Assembly (NCBI GenBank): GCA_022579005.1
Contig: MU401480.1
Location: forward strand, 62,001 to 126,000
Length of the DNA: 64,000 bases
Direction: 5' to 3'
Origin: Poronia punctata
Lineage: Eukaryota > Ascomycota > Sordariomycetes > Xylariales > Xylariaceae
Positions 1-11,584 of the stretch are shown here, piece by piece. Every line of letters starts with the position of its first letter. Position 1 is the stretch's first letter. The notes beneath the pieces are model-generated. The model was not told the DNA's origin. It was given only the letters and a program-made list of their open reading frames with translations, and searched no databases. The position numbers and the translations under genes were made by a program.

Positions 1-3000
1 TTAGACGTCAGCCCTGGCTACCCCTTGCTGACAGGGTTGGATGGTCGGCGCCGCACTCGTGGCCAACCCCTACTAGTAGTTGGCCCCTGAGTGCACGTGG
101 CTTTAAGGCTAGAATATCGGTAGGTTTGTAACTGTACTACAGCGTACATCGGCTTTTCAAGGGGCCGCGGTGATAAGTTGCGTTTTAATATCGGCTGGTA
201 ACATGGGCATCACTTTGCCACAGGTCTGAGTTCAGGACCGCAAAAATACGCTGTTGGCGATAGAAACTGCTGCTCTGTAATCTGTCGGAACACCAATCCT
301 GATGGTCTGTAGCATGGTAGGCATGTCGATGACAAACCTCCGAGCGTATTCCTCGGCCTCTGATACCTCAGACTCTATGGGCCTGCTTTGAAGGAGACGA
401 AACGCGTAGAGTCCCGTCCAAGTTCAAAATAGTTAATAATAAGTTCATCCCTCATCTTGGGTCTTGACCGCTTCTCCGGCTGCAAGCTGACCAAGTCCAG
501 TGTGATTGCAGATCCTGTACGTGATCTGTCGTGCAGGAATAAAAGCCCGCCAGTCTACTTGCCCCGCCCATCCGTGATATGAAACATGATGCGACGTATG
601 TTCTAGGGACGATACCAGATCGAACGGTTACCCGGCAGAAGGGAAAAGAAGGACCGGTGGCTCCAAGTGGCAGCGGCCTTGATTACAGCTCGCCCTCCCT
701 CTCGACAGGAAGGTGAAGGAGTAAGAATATAATAGGAAGCTCGTTGGGCGTCTACAAATTCGCCGTGCGACCCGCCGCATACGGCTCGACGCCTGCCTCA
801 CAGGCTGACCCTACTTGTCTTTGAGTTGCGGTTGGATGGGTCCGGGCTTGGCAGCATTCTTCGTCTGCGGCGCAGCACCGGAGAATGAGGAGCTGCTTCC
901 CAACGTGGCACTAGCAATGTGGCCTTTCGCTCTGGCATTGGATATCGCCGCGGCATGGCATTTACTTCTGCCGTCACGGTGGGCTTTTGTTCAGCACTCT
1001 AATCCCGTAGTCTAGTGCTAGTTCGACTTCCAGCGTTACATGGCGTCTCCGCGTGAGGGGGCGCGAAGGCACCGAGTACTGTGAACGACCGTTGTATTAG
1101 GCGAGACGGCGTTCGGTGGGTTCGAGTTGAGCAGAAGGGTTGCATAAGCGCAGAGTCGGGAAGTGGCCCCGGAAACTAGACTGCAGGAGCAGTTAACCTT
1201 AACTTTCTTGACCTAAACTTGTGATGAGTAAGCATAGGTGCCGATGTCGTGCAGCTACCTAGGTAGGTAAGTAATCTGGCAAAAGCACCTGGACTAAAGA
1301 AAGCGTATATCGCTCTCATAAAATACGAGTACTATGAAAGTACGGTACTAAGGTGGTTAGGTTTGTACCAATTCGGACTCCCTCTGCCTACTTGTAGACG
1401 ACAGACAGACGTTAAGGTTGCCAAAAACCGGCTGGCCTGTGCTACAGGCGTCTGCAAATACTATGAGTGGATTAGACACATTATGCATGCTACTCCCCTG
1501 CGCCTCTATGGAGAATAGCATGCCATACGGCTAGCAACGCAGGACGAGTGACGGGAAGCTGGTGACGTGAAACTTGGTTACCTTCGGTATATCCTTGCAG
1601 ACACTGCTCCATGAACTAACGTGGTCGGAAGACTACAGCGGAAAGCAAAAGCTTAAGGTATCTGACTTAGGTATGCGGTCAGACGGGGAGTTCTCTGTCG
1701 GGAAAGTGTCGACCAGAACTCGGGGGGATCAGGCCGAGGAGTAGTAGCTGTTTCATGCAATATGTAAAACATTTATCGGCAACCACGCGCCCTATCTGCG
1801 CATGGCGTACGTAGATGTACGCGTAGCCTCGAGTTCTGCTCAAGGTCTTCATGCCAGGCTTGTTCTTCCTAGCACCTGCAAATAAAGATCACATAACTGT
1901 GCCTATTATTACACTGTAAAATGTAGTACAAGTAGGTGGTATCAGACTGCCCCGAGCCCTCGACTGTCTGCGTCTTACCACAAAGTAGGTACCTATGTAG
2001 TTTGATGGTAATGTATCACAAGTACACGCATAGGTACCCTAAGCCTATGTGAATATACATACGAGTAGATCCAGCGTAAACTCAGCTAGGCACAGTGCAC
2101 AATATTTCTACACAATGCTATGTACAACAAGTGGTGGGAATCTCTTCCTATATGCTCAACCAACACTGTGTACAACTTGAACAACCAGGTTTTCAGATCC
2201 TCCTATTATTAGATGTCTTGTGGGGGGGAAGGTACGGGTTGGGATATTAGAGGGTCTTTTACAGTAGGCTACTGTACTACACATCCAATTAACCTCCAAC
2301 CCAATACAATCTACATCGGATTCTAATACTACCTAGTTAGGTATTGAAGTCAAATAGTTAACCTCTTGATATCAAGGGCCGTCCCCCTGTTAATGAGTTA
2401 ATCTACCTAGTCCAGAGAAGTACCCCTTGCCTCCGAGCACGTGGAGGAAAGATCCAAAGCACACTGACACTGTGCCTATAGGGCTCTTTCTAAACGCAGT
2501 ATATGTGCTAAGCCAAGTCCCGAAACTAACGATAAGAATACTTCACAGTTGCTTCCTATGTCGCAATATCGTGAACATCAACAGGAAGGTACGATAGTGA
2601 CTTGAAAACAAGTGGCTTAAGTCAGGTCTGGCAAGACCGTCGCTCACTCTAGCGAGTTCCCCAGACCGCAAAATCCAAACAAGCGCCGGGTTCCATTCTA
2701 ACCTTTAATGATATCGATCCTGGCCTGGTTACCGTGGAATTCACATATGTAGCTGTGCGTGCCATGGAAATGCCCTATGTGCCACTAGACGAAATAGCAT
2801 CCACACACCCACTTCCCGGCTGCTGCCCCAGCGAAGAAGAACGAAGCACTTTACCTAGACTTCCGCAGCCGCAACAACAGATGCAAGTCTGGTGCCCGCC
2901 GCAGGACGGGCCCCATCATGATTCATAAAGAGCCCTATAGATGACCTAATCGGAACTTCAAGACTTTCCAACGCTAGGGGTTCCTCGTATCTTCTCCCCT

Positions 3001-4133
3001 CCCGGGTGTAGGCATTTCCTAGGTTCTTCGTGCAAGTAAGATCCACGCGCCTCCCTGCGCGCGGACGGCCGCTATACCTAACGATCCGCTCCAGCCCAAT
3101 ATGGATCCAGCTCCTCCGTCTAGACTACCGACTTGGTAGGCATCCGGTAACAATAGGGATTCCAAAACCCAACGGCCGGCGGCACAAGTTTCCTTCCATT
3201 TCACGAGCTTCCGCGCGCGTGTGTGTATATGCGCCCACACTCGTCTCCGTAGAGACGATGCCACCGCCACTTGCTGACTACCTCTTGTACGGCCCATAAC
3301 ATCTACACAACTAGGTAGGGCCACCACCTCTGTGGAGAAAGAAGAACCTACATACGCGCATAATACATATATCTATGCCTGCTTACGCCTACAATCGCCC
3401 ATCCATCCACACACACCACGAAAACGGCAGTACATGTTACATATATACACATATACGCACAGATGCGCACATAAGCCCACAGAGACGCAGACACATACAG
3501 ATATGCACTGCCAGGCACGACATAGACCAGCATAAAAGTGAGATCCAGACCTGCGTTCCACGGCCAGGGGAGACTTGGCCTCATTTCCACCCTTCACCCT
3601 CACTGTATGACTTGTCGTCTCACAAGTTTTCCCATAGAAAGAATACCGCACTGAGTGGCCAATGCGTACATCAGGGTACCAAATCGAGATCGTGTTAGCG
3701 GAGCGAAGGACGAAGACCGTTAGATATAGGCGGCATAAATTCAAAACCAACACCCCCATATAGAAGCGGGTGCCGGCAAATCTCGTCTCCTCTCTTCATC
3801 TACCATATTTACCTGTGCACCCATACAGAAGCTACCCCATCGCACCAAACAGGGCGTGGCTCATAGAATAGTCCGTTCGTTTTCACCCTGATATCGAGCC
3901 CTGACTTGGAGTGACTATTTGTTTACATACACTCAACCACAACCAAAACAAAGCAGAAAGGTGAGCCATCATCTGGGGCCAAGGGCTATAGTTCTAAGGG
4001 GTTGTCCCACGAAGACACTAAATCATATTCAGGGGCGAATATACTTCCACTTTGATTTACCCTGCAAAGTTAACCATAGAAGCACGACTGCAAAAGGAGG
4101 ACAAGACTGAAATCTTACTCGACTCCATCAAGT
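1..4133. other. Gene-poor stretch, no supportable gene
   Basis: No open frame here has recognisable domains, a continuous coding pattern or paired splice sites; the short frames on both strands overlap one another and look like chance. The stretch holds scattered copies of a short palindromic motif built on CCTAGG/GGTAGGT (for example 1255-1271). Around 3390-3510 there is a CA/TA-rich tract (ACACAC, ATACAC) that accounts for the overlapping frames on both strands there. Confidence 0.6.
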
Positions 4134-5109
4134 ATGAGTCCAACCGACGAACCACCGTGCATCGAGGCCTGGGGCCACAAGTACCATCACTCCGGCAGGA
4201 TCTTCGTACCTTTCGATGAGAAGGAGCAGCAGCGGATGGTTGTGACCCATAAGCTGTACAGGCATTGTCTAAGCGGCGCTCTTACAGCTACTCGAATCCC
4301 TTTAGAGGTCAAGCACATATTGGACCTCGGGACTGGCACCGGGCTTTGGCCTCTAGAGATGGCCGCTCGGTATCCCCAGGCTGAGATCCTCGGAATCGAC
4401 GCATCTCGGATCCAAAGAACGACAGCCGTGCCGCCCAACGTCAAATTCGTCATCGATAACGTCGAGAATCCCTGGCCGTGCCCCCCTGAATCCTTGGATT
4501 TTATCCATGCGCGAGGTTTAGCTGGGGGCGTAAGTGACTGGCCAGGCTTGTTCAAGCAAGCGTACGAGAAGCTCAAGCCAGGCGGCCTACTTGAGTGGAG
4601 CGAGATGGCGATTCAGATATTTGATTTCGATAGCAACCTGGGGGATGCCGAACTGTGCCCCAAATTCCTCGAGTCGTGGCGTGATGCCGCAAAGCGGAAC
4701 AATATCGACTTTAGCCCCTCGCCCAACGGTCCTCTCTGGCTCGTCGAAGCTGGGTTCGAGAACATAGTCCAGCGGACCGAGATAATACCTGTGGGAGACT
4801 GGGCCCAGGATGAGAATATGAGGACCCGAAAGGCCCTTTTTTCCGATATCTTCATGGATCACTTCGGTATGTCCAGGCGTGGTGTTCTGTCTTGCCGGGC
4901 TCCAACTCCCGGGAAAAGATGGACTCAACGCGTCGCCACCCAATTTCTTTGAAGAGCTGGCTGGCTAATGCTCAGACATGCTGCTAGACAATCACTGCGG
5001 ACTCTTGTTCACAAATGCCGGATGGACAAGGGAGCAATTCGACGCTGTAGCACCGACATTTATGGAAGATATCAAGGCTGAATCGTCGAAGCCATACACC
5101 ATGATGTAG
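4134..5109 (+). CDS. SAM-dependent methyltransferase, LaeA/UMTA type
   Basis: Class I methyltransferase of the fungal LaeA-like/UMTA group. Substrate unknown; relatives act in secondary metabolism or its regulation. Exons 4134-4866 and 4976-5109 join in phase and give 288 aa. The 109-bp intron starts GTATGT and ends CTCAG with a GCTAAT branch site just before it. Motif I DLGTGTG lies at residues 64-70, the acidic end of strand 2 (GIDAS) near 89, and the post-II segment with LKPGGLLEW follows, the normal order for the fold. Exon 2 adds the usual C-terminal helix (GWTREQFDA). ATG 4134 is the first in frame and leaves a normal N terminus beginning with the conserved GHKYH-type segment. No other biosynthetic gene is visible within 10 kb, so it appears solitary. 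The fold is secure; the biological role is not. Confidence 0.9.
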
Positions 5110-6921
5110 GATAACTGCTTTTCTACTCTTCCACTCTACCGTTCTCCCCGCTGAGCTCTTCCCTCTGAGTGGCACACCTCGCCCAATTTGCCCTTTCGTG
5201 ACTAACATTAGTGGCAGCGTCTTTACAACGGCAAGGAAACCCCGGTAAAATCTCAGCCCTGGTTAGTAGCCGACAGCAACGATGACAACCTTTCGAATCT
5301 GTAACCATCAGAAGGGGAATGGCGAGGTTTCGGCCCTGCTCGGCCGCAACCCGTCAAATTTTTGATGTAAGAGCGAATCCGCACCGCAAGGACAGAGCAT
5401 GTCGGATTCGCCACCCATTGGATAGGCTCCATCTCGTCCGGTGGTTCGACTGGGTTTGGCTCGCCCTGGATCAGGTTGTATCCTAGATCGCATTAGGACC
5501 AACAGCTTGTCCCAATGGTCGCATCGATGATACGCACGTTGGACGCTTTACCTCGACTAGCAGCCCGGGTTCTGAATCGAAGTTGTACCAGAATAATATG
5601 GAGAGTCTATCAGAGATATCAGGTCCTACATAACCATATTTGAACCCCTGATGAAATTAATGCGCCATAGCACCGCACCATTGTGGTCTTTCTTGGCTTA
5701 CGTTATATCTTCGAAAGACGCCAGTCTATATAGTTAGAGGACTTGGGTTTCTATCACACTTCATTTTCCGTGGCTCACGAATCCATAACCGTGCCTACCT
5801 CGAGGCTGAGATGAAATAAAAGTCCACGGGGAAGTGATCCCATGCTAGCTACTAGCAAAGCAAGTGACGAGGGCCGCAACGATGATCCGACCAATACGCA
5901 TCTTCGTCTATATCTCTATAAATACCTTGTAGGAGGATTCTTCGGCATTGCTGTCGCGCATACATTGGAGGACGAGAGAAAAAAGGAAATGGTAGCCCCG
6001 CCCCTAACCGCTTGCCGCTGCCGACGTCAAGAAAGCCAAGTATGAGGACCCCGAGGGACAGTACGGCGCACAGGACTTTGTCACTTGGCCTCTGTTTTTC
6101 CTACACCGTCGAGCTCTTAGATCTGCAGAGTTGGTGCGGTGTTGATCTTACATTGTCGGTTAGCTTGCTAAAAAGTCCAATGCATACTGCAGACGTCTAT
6201 CTATCTCAACGCATATAACTACATAAGCTAAAAATGTGATGTTTCTAGCACCGAGTGGGAAATCGGGCAAGATGCGGAAAACCTGACACGACATTCCGCT
6301 AGATTAGATCGCCTATTCGTCTCGCCGTCCAATTGCCCGGGCGAGGGCGCTCCTTCTATACTATTATTGTGCACTGTGGTTCTTTCAAGACGTCACACCC
6401 GCGATCTAGTACTACTCTGAGACTTTATATGCATCCACATATGCAGTGGGACCAACAAGACAACATAGCTTGCCCACACACAGGCCCAGAAAAGAAAAAA
6501 AAGACAATAGCAAAAGGCGAATCGAAACAGATTGTGGCCGGCTTTAGTACGAACCCCTTGCATATCTCACGCGCCCAACAGCCACGCTATGTACTACTAC
6601 GAGTAATTCACAACTCGTACTTCTCGTATATTCATGTCTTGTTTATTACTAGGTATGGAAACAAATGTAGATGGCTAGACATCTAGTCTAGTGCGCCCAG
6701 GCCGGTGTGTAAGTAGCGAGGTGGTAATAGCCACGAGACGCCAATGGCTGGTAGCGATCTTGGTGCAACCTTGGTACGCCTCAATGTCACCTGGTGAGCC
6801 TCAACAGCCGAACGACGGTGGTTACCTCGTGAAAATTGGCAGAGCACGGTCTTAAGCTCAATGGGTTACACAGGATGTGGGATTGGATGAATTATATGTG
6901 TCCTATAAGCGCTAAAACCTT
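5110..6921. other. Intergenic, no supportable gene
   Basis: Short open frames of 60-117 codons occur on both strands but none shows a domain, a hydrophobic pattern or consistent splice sites. The part near 6922 is probably the 3' untranslated region of the minus-strand quinolinate phosphoribosyltransferase gene. Confidence 0.5.
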
Positions 6922-7999
6922 TTATTTGGAAGCCGGCACCGTCGCTTGTCCGGGGTTGATCTTTAAAGAGAAGTCCACGTGTGGTGTGCCCTGGTGGATG
7001 GAACTTGTGGAAATGATGTCGATGTCTGAGATACAGTCAGCATATGGCTGGCCATTCGGGAGGGGGAAGCTGAGGAGGATCCCAGGTTCACTCCTAAGAG
7101 TAGGGTACTCGAGGGGGTGGGCGTAACTCACCATTATTCGCATAATCAAATACATTGTCTTCACGCAAGCCGCCGCTCACCTCGATCAGAAACTCGCGCT
7201 TACCCTTCCACTTCTCGCGCAGGCTCTTGGCGGCAACCTTGACGCCCTCACCGGTGAAATTATCCAGCATGACGACGTCGGCGCCAGCAGCGATGGCTTC
7301 ATCGGCCTCTTCCTCGTTCTGAACTTCGACCTCGATTTTGAGGGCGAAGCCACCAACCATCTTGGCAGCCTGCACGGCCTCGGTGATGCTACCGCGGCTC
7401 CAGACGTGATTGTCCTTGAGCATGATCATAGAACTTAAATCCATCCTGTGCGTATCGGCACCGCCGACGAGCATGCCGTACTTCTCCACAAGACGGAACC
7501 CGGGCGTCGTCTTGCGCGTGCCGGCCAGGACGCCGTTGTAACCAGCGCTACGCAGGCTAAGCAACAGGTTACGGCTCACGGTGGCGACACCGGAGCATCG
7601 CGCTAGCAAGTTAAGTCCGACGCGCTCGCCGAGCAGCAGACCGCGCGCGGGCCCCGTCACCGTGGCCACCTTGAACTTATGCGACCCATCCTTAGGCCGC
7701 TCGATATAACTGCCTTCGACGGCGTGCCACTCGACGGTGCAGCCGCACTGTTTGAATATCTCGGTGAAGAAGGGCACGCCCGCTATTATGCCGGCGCTCT
7801 TCCCCCACAGCGTCGCCGTGCGCAGATGGTCGCCGACAACGTATCCGGCGTAGTCGTATGACGGCGTGTCTTCGGCGAGCCAGGCGGTGATTTGTGTTTT
7901 CCAACTCGGCGGTAGGAGGTGCTCCAAGGAGCCGTTATGGATGGCCTGGCCTCGATGCATCGGAATTGCGAACTTTACAGAGTGCGACGACGGGATCAA
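6922..7999 (-). CDS. BNA6: Quinolinate phosphoribosyltransferase (nicotinate-nucleotide pyrophosphorylase)
   Basis: Converts quinolinate plus PRPP to nicotinate mononucleotide, CO2 and PPi, the entry into NAD from the kynurenine pathway. Exons, read on the minus strand, are 7999-7132 and 7025-6922; the 106-bp intron starts GTGAGT and ends TCTCAG. The product is 323 aa, slightly longer than the usual 290-300, so translation could also start at Met14. Visible signatures are ERVGLN (125-130), the TRKT loop (161-164) before PGFR, KDNH (195-198), EVEVQ (223-227) and VMLDNF. Exon 2 supplies the conserved ending ISTSSIHQG...DFSLKI, which confirms the splice. There is no organelle signal, in keeping with a cytosolic enzyme. 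It stands alone, with no other NAD gene nearby. Confidence 0.96.
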
Positions 8000-8769
8000 T
8001 TAGGGCGTGAGGTTCGGAATTCGGCCGGTCTACAGACGAATAGGTACTGTTTGCGGTGTTGGGGGTTTCTTCGACGGTGTCTACCTGTAACAGAAATGTA
8101 TGTGTTGCATGAATGAATGCAGTACTGCTAAAGTAGTATCGATCTCAAAACGCAGCTGCCCCAAACTCCCGGTGCCCCATCGGGGTTTCCCTCTTTTCCC
8201 TCCCCCCAAAGGTCCAATTCAATTGATGTTTGGATCATACCTAGTAAGCATTTACTTAGTACAGATACATATGTTTACATGTATTCAGGTAGGTTAATGT
8301 AGGTACTTTACAATAGCATGACAAAGAGACTGGAGCACTGGCACAGAGAGCAGGTACAAAGTGCTCTCCTTGAGCCGTTTTAACCCGGCGCGCAATCTTT
8401 CCGGAGGGGTAGAAGTACGTAGATGGAGGGGCAAATACCCCCCTCCCTCCCCCCAATCCAGGGCCGACCGCAATAATGCCCTGGTGGCTTCCATTAAGTG
8501 GCTTAGTTATGGAAAAATGTGGCTGGTAAACTTTCTTGAATTTGCTATCATCTACTCGTACAGGATAAACAGAGTATAAAGAACAAGTGCAGTTTAGTTA
8601 GTTAAACAACAGTCCGACTCAGCTTTTCAGAGCCGATCAACGCTTTTGTATATACCTATTAACAAAAACCTTTTGCGCTACCATCGTAGTTACATCCAGG
8701 ATAATGTACCTAGTCCAGCGGACGGACGTAGCTTGGGTAATTCCAAGTCCAGTTGTGATGCAGGTATCA
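8000..8769. other. Intergenic between two minus-strand genes
   Basis: Nothing coding is supported. It contains the presumed promoter of the quinolinate phosphoribosyltransferase gene and the 3' end of the next minus-strand gene. A GGAGGGG/CCCCTCC-rich patch lies at about 8420-8460. Confidence 0.5.
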
Positions 8770-9687
8770 TCAAACCCGGCCTCCGTGATCCCTAACTTTG
8801 TCCAAATGCGCCAGATACGTCTCAAAAGAAACCGACGACCGTATCCCTCCACGCTGTTTTAATATTCCCGGCGTACGTGTGAAGTAGACCTGGACTCTAT
8901 TATAGAGTTCGTAAAATGCGGCGGAATATTCTAAACTTGCCAAAGATACCAACAGTGATCGCAATATGTATCCAGGCCAACGGGCATAGGGAGCGACTTG
9001 GTTCGGCGCTGTACGGAAGGGCAAATATATCAGCATAAACTTCAACCCATTTTCACGACCAGGTAAGTAATGGGGATAGATGGAGAGAAAAAAAAAACCA
9101 CTTACCCGTTGAAATCGCTCCTTTAACGACGAATCAATCTCAATATCCTCAGCCCGCCAATAATACCCATCTTCCCCCTCAGTAACCGGGAACGAAGACC
9201 CATTCCCCTTCCCGTCGTCATATCCCTCCTGCTGGATAATAACCGTCGTACTTCTCTCGCGGTCCTTCCTAGGCAAGTCCCAACTGATAGTACACGGCGT
9301 GCGCGGGGCCATGTATTTATTCACCCAAGCGTTGCGCAGCTGGAAGATCAGATCGCGTTTATTCTCGGGCACGCGCACGATGAGCTTGTTCCTGCTCTCG
9401 AGGATCACCTTCCCGTAGTACGATAGTTCTTGCACGGGCAAGACGGTGTCGGGTACGGGAATGGCGGAAAAGCGACAGGTGATTGGACGTGAGAGGTCTA
9501 TGGCGTTGCCGTGTTTGCGTCGCAAGTCTGGGTCGTCGAGGTCGTAGATGATGTCCTTGTCCTTCTCTTTGCTTTCTTTCTCTTTCTCTTCCTCGCTCTG
9601 ATGGTGGGGGTGTTTGTTTTGATTGTTGTTTATTATGCTCGGGGTTTCCATGGTTTCAGGTAATCGCTGTGTTTTATTATCTGCCAT
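8770..9687 (-). CDS. Hypothetical protein with charged N terminus
   Basis: I do not recognise this gene. One frame of 305 codons is open, but a good donor (GTAAGT at 9105) and an acceptor TTGAAG ending at 9040 bound a 66-bp segment that may be an intron. Because 66 is a multiple of three, either form stays in frame (305 aa, or 283 aa if spliced). A second acceptor further on (TACAG, with CTGAT before it) would instead end the protein early. Residues 20-55 are rich in Lys, Glu and Asp. After that comes a globular segment of about 140 residues that contains ITCRFSAIPVP and RVPENKRDLIFQLRNAW. The C-terminal part is hydrophobic and aromatic (PYARWPGYILRSLL). Start at Met1 or Met13. The coding pattern of the first 194 codons looks real; the 3' half is uncertain. 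Confidence 0.6.
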   Translation of the reverse strand: MADNKTQRLPETMETPSIINNNQNKHPHHQSEEEKEKESKEKDKDIIYDLDDPDLRRKHGNAIDLSRPITCRFSAIPVPDTVLPVQELSYYGKVILESRNKLIVRVPENKRDLIFQLRNAWVNKYMAPRTPCTISWDLPRKDRERSTTVIIQQEGYDDGKGNGSSFPVTEGEDGYYWRAEDIEIDSSLKERFQRVSGFFFLSIYPHYLPGRENGLKFMLIYLPFRTAPNQVAPYARWPGYILRSLLVSLASLEYSAAFYELYNRVQVYFTRTPGILKQRGGIRSSVSFETYLAHLDKVRDHGGRV

Positions 9688-10473
9688 TATGGGATATTAT
9701 ATTGTCTCTCGTGGTCGTAGAAACTGCCAGGAATGATGGGGGGAATGGTCCCGATGCGAGAGTAGGTACCTAAGGTAGGCAAGGTAGAAATGGGGATAAG
9801 AAAAAGCGAGGGATGGATGAGCCAAAGCGCTGAACTACGTTTTAATATGTTTATGGCCAAAGTATTTAAACCCTCATACCCATTACTGGAGATAGAGATA
9901 AGTGATTTGTTTGTGTCAATGCATTTTCTTTGCGTAAAATGCGTATGCGGCTCTAAAGCATATATCACATGCAAACACACAAACTGTAGGGTTTTCCATG
10001 TTAGTGGGCTTTGGTGCCTTGCTACGGAGAACCTTGATTAGAGTTAAGGTTATTCCATACATACTTTCTAGAAATGCTTACTTGTAGGCCGGTACTTTGT
10101 TAAATGGTGAATGGCAATGAATAATTAGTTCAATTTCAATGGTCGTACATAAACATGACTATCAATGTGATGTTAGAAATCATCCCTAAATCTCAACACG
10201 AAGTAAGTAACCCAATCCGATTGTCTATTTAGCATAATACACCCGACACGGGATTCCGTAGTAGAATATAATTGGAAGAAGACGGCTATTGTACAGTCTA
10301 TCGATATCAATGAATACAGTCTATATCCCGTCCCCTTTTACCATTCCCATTCCCATTCCCATGCCCATACCGTGCTTGAAAATCAAAGCTTGATGGAAGT
10401 TCATTTGCCTAGCTCACTGTTGTAACTCTCCCCCGACTGGCCATAACTGAATAATCGTGACTCATTTAGGCTC
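9688..10473. other. Intergenic
   Basis: No gene is supported. It contains a palindromic GTAGGTACCTAAGGTAGG motif at 9762-9780, a member of the family scattered through the window, and the CATTCC repeat at 10342-10366. Confidence 0.5.
10342..10366. repeat. CATTCC hexanucleotide repeat
   Basis: Three exact CATTCC units followed by a degenerate fourth (CATGCC). This is a simple-sequence tract in an intergenic region, about 100 bp beyond the stop codon of the next minus-strand gene. Confidence 0.8.
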
Positions 10474-11584
10474 TCAGTACCAAGTCGGCGGTTGAGGCCA
10501 GTGTCGGATCATCTTGTCAACAGCCTGGGACCACTCGTAGATAAAACATTGCGCGAGCTGCTCTGCTTCTTCCGGAGAGGGGTGTCGGCCACCCCACATC
10601 TCCTGCTTCTGAGCTTCAGCATGAGCACAAGATATTATTAGACCCCTAAAAATGTCGCGGCATGCCATGTTAGTCAGCAAGTACAAAGTAGTGAATCGAG
10701 ATAGGTGATAACGTAAGGAAGCCGTGGGATTGGGCGGCATGGAATCAGTGAGATATAGCTGAAGAACATACGCATCACGAATCATGACCAGACAGAGCCA
10801 TGCTAGATTCCAACTCCGGCCAGAGTTCGGGTCGTTCTGCACTAGTGACCGGGCCTCTTCCACGAGAGAGCTCTGCACAGGATAGTTTCTTGATAATCCT
10901 CTTAGTTCTAGCAGGAGCTGGTTGCTGTTCACGTAGTACTGCCACGCATTCGTCATGGGCTCCTGGAACGCCTGGGCCTCTTCAACACTCTCGCAGCTTG
11001 CCATGACGCGTTCTATCCGACAGAGCTCCGTTAATGTGTTGACCTTGTGGGCCCGCAATGATTCGATCATCTGTTTGACTGACTGTAAAAGCTTCATGTC
11101 AGTGACTTATATACCCCATGCAAAATCGTCGATGATACGATATCAGCCTGATCAATGGCCTGTTTCCGTGACTTAATGGATGACCACTGACTTGTTTGCT
11201 ACCCCCGCGAGGGCTCCGATTACTACTCGAACCCATAATGAAAATATATCTTGTTGATGGGGTTGGCCTAGATAACTCGATGGTCGACTCTCCACGAACT
11301 GATGGTGCGGCCTTCCTATCCTGTGGAATAGTCGATTCTGGGATCGTGTGAACGACCTTATCAAGCTCCAAAGGGTAGTTGCTCGCAATACCTAGAAGAC
11401 CTAGTACGGTGGGATAGTTGCAGTATTCGTGGGATCGTATACTTTTGCTTCTCCCCGGCGTAGTAGGACTGCCAGTATATACTTTCGGCGGCGCAATATC
11501 TGTTACACGGCTGTGAGGTGAGAGAAGTAGGGTTGTTGAGACGACAAACTGGGGTGATGGTGAAGAAGCCGGATGGAAAAACAA
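10474..11584 (-). CDS. Hypothetical helical protein, two exons inferred
   Basis: I do not recognise this gene. Two adjacent minus-strand frames join in phase through a plausible 109-bp intron: exon 11584-11192, donor GTCAGT at 11191, a CTGAC branch site about 20 bp before the acceptor TTTTACAG ending at 11083, exon 11082-10474. The joined product would be 333 aa. Its first 130 residues are Pro/Ser-rich and poorly structured. The remaining 200 look all-helical, with many Leu, Gln and Glu, aromatic residues (YVLQLYL, WSQAVDKMI) and a basic/aromatic end. No zinc-cluster cysteines, signal peptide or membrane segment is visible. If the splice is wrong, the smaller unit 10474-11097 (207 aa) may be the whole gene. 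Confidence 0.5.

Noticed and set aside
3332..3759. Overlapping frames of 67-128 codons on both strands
   Set aside because: They come from a CA/TA-rich tract with few stop codons; the translations are His/Tyr/Thr- or Val/Tyr/Cys-rich low complexity.
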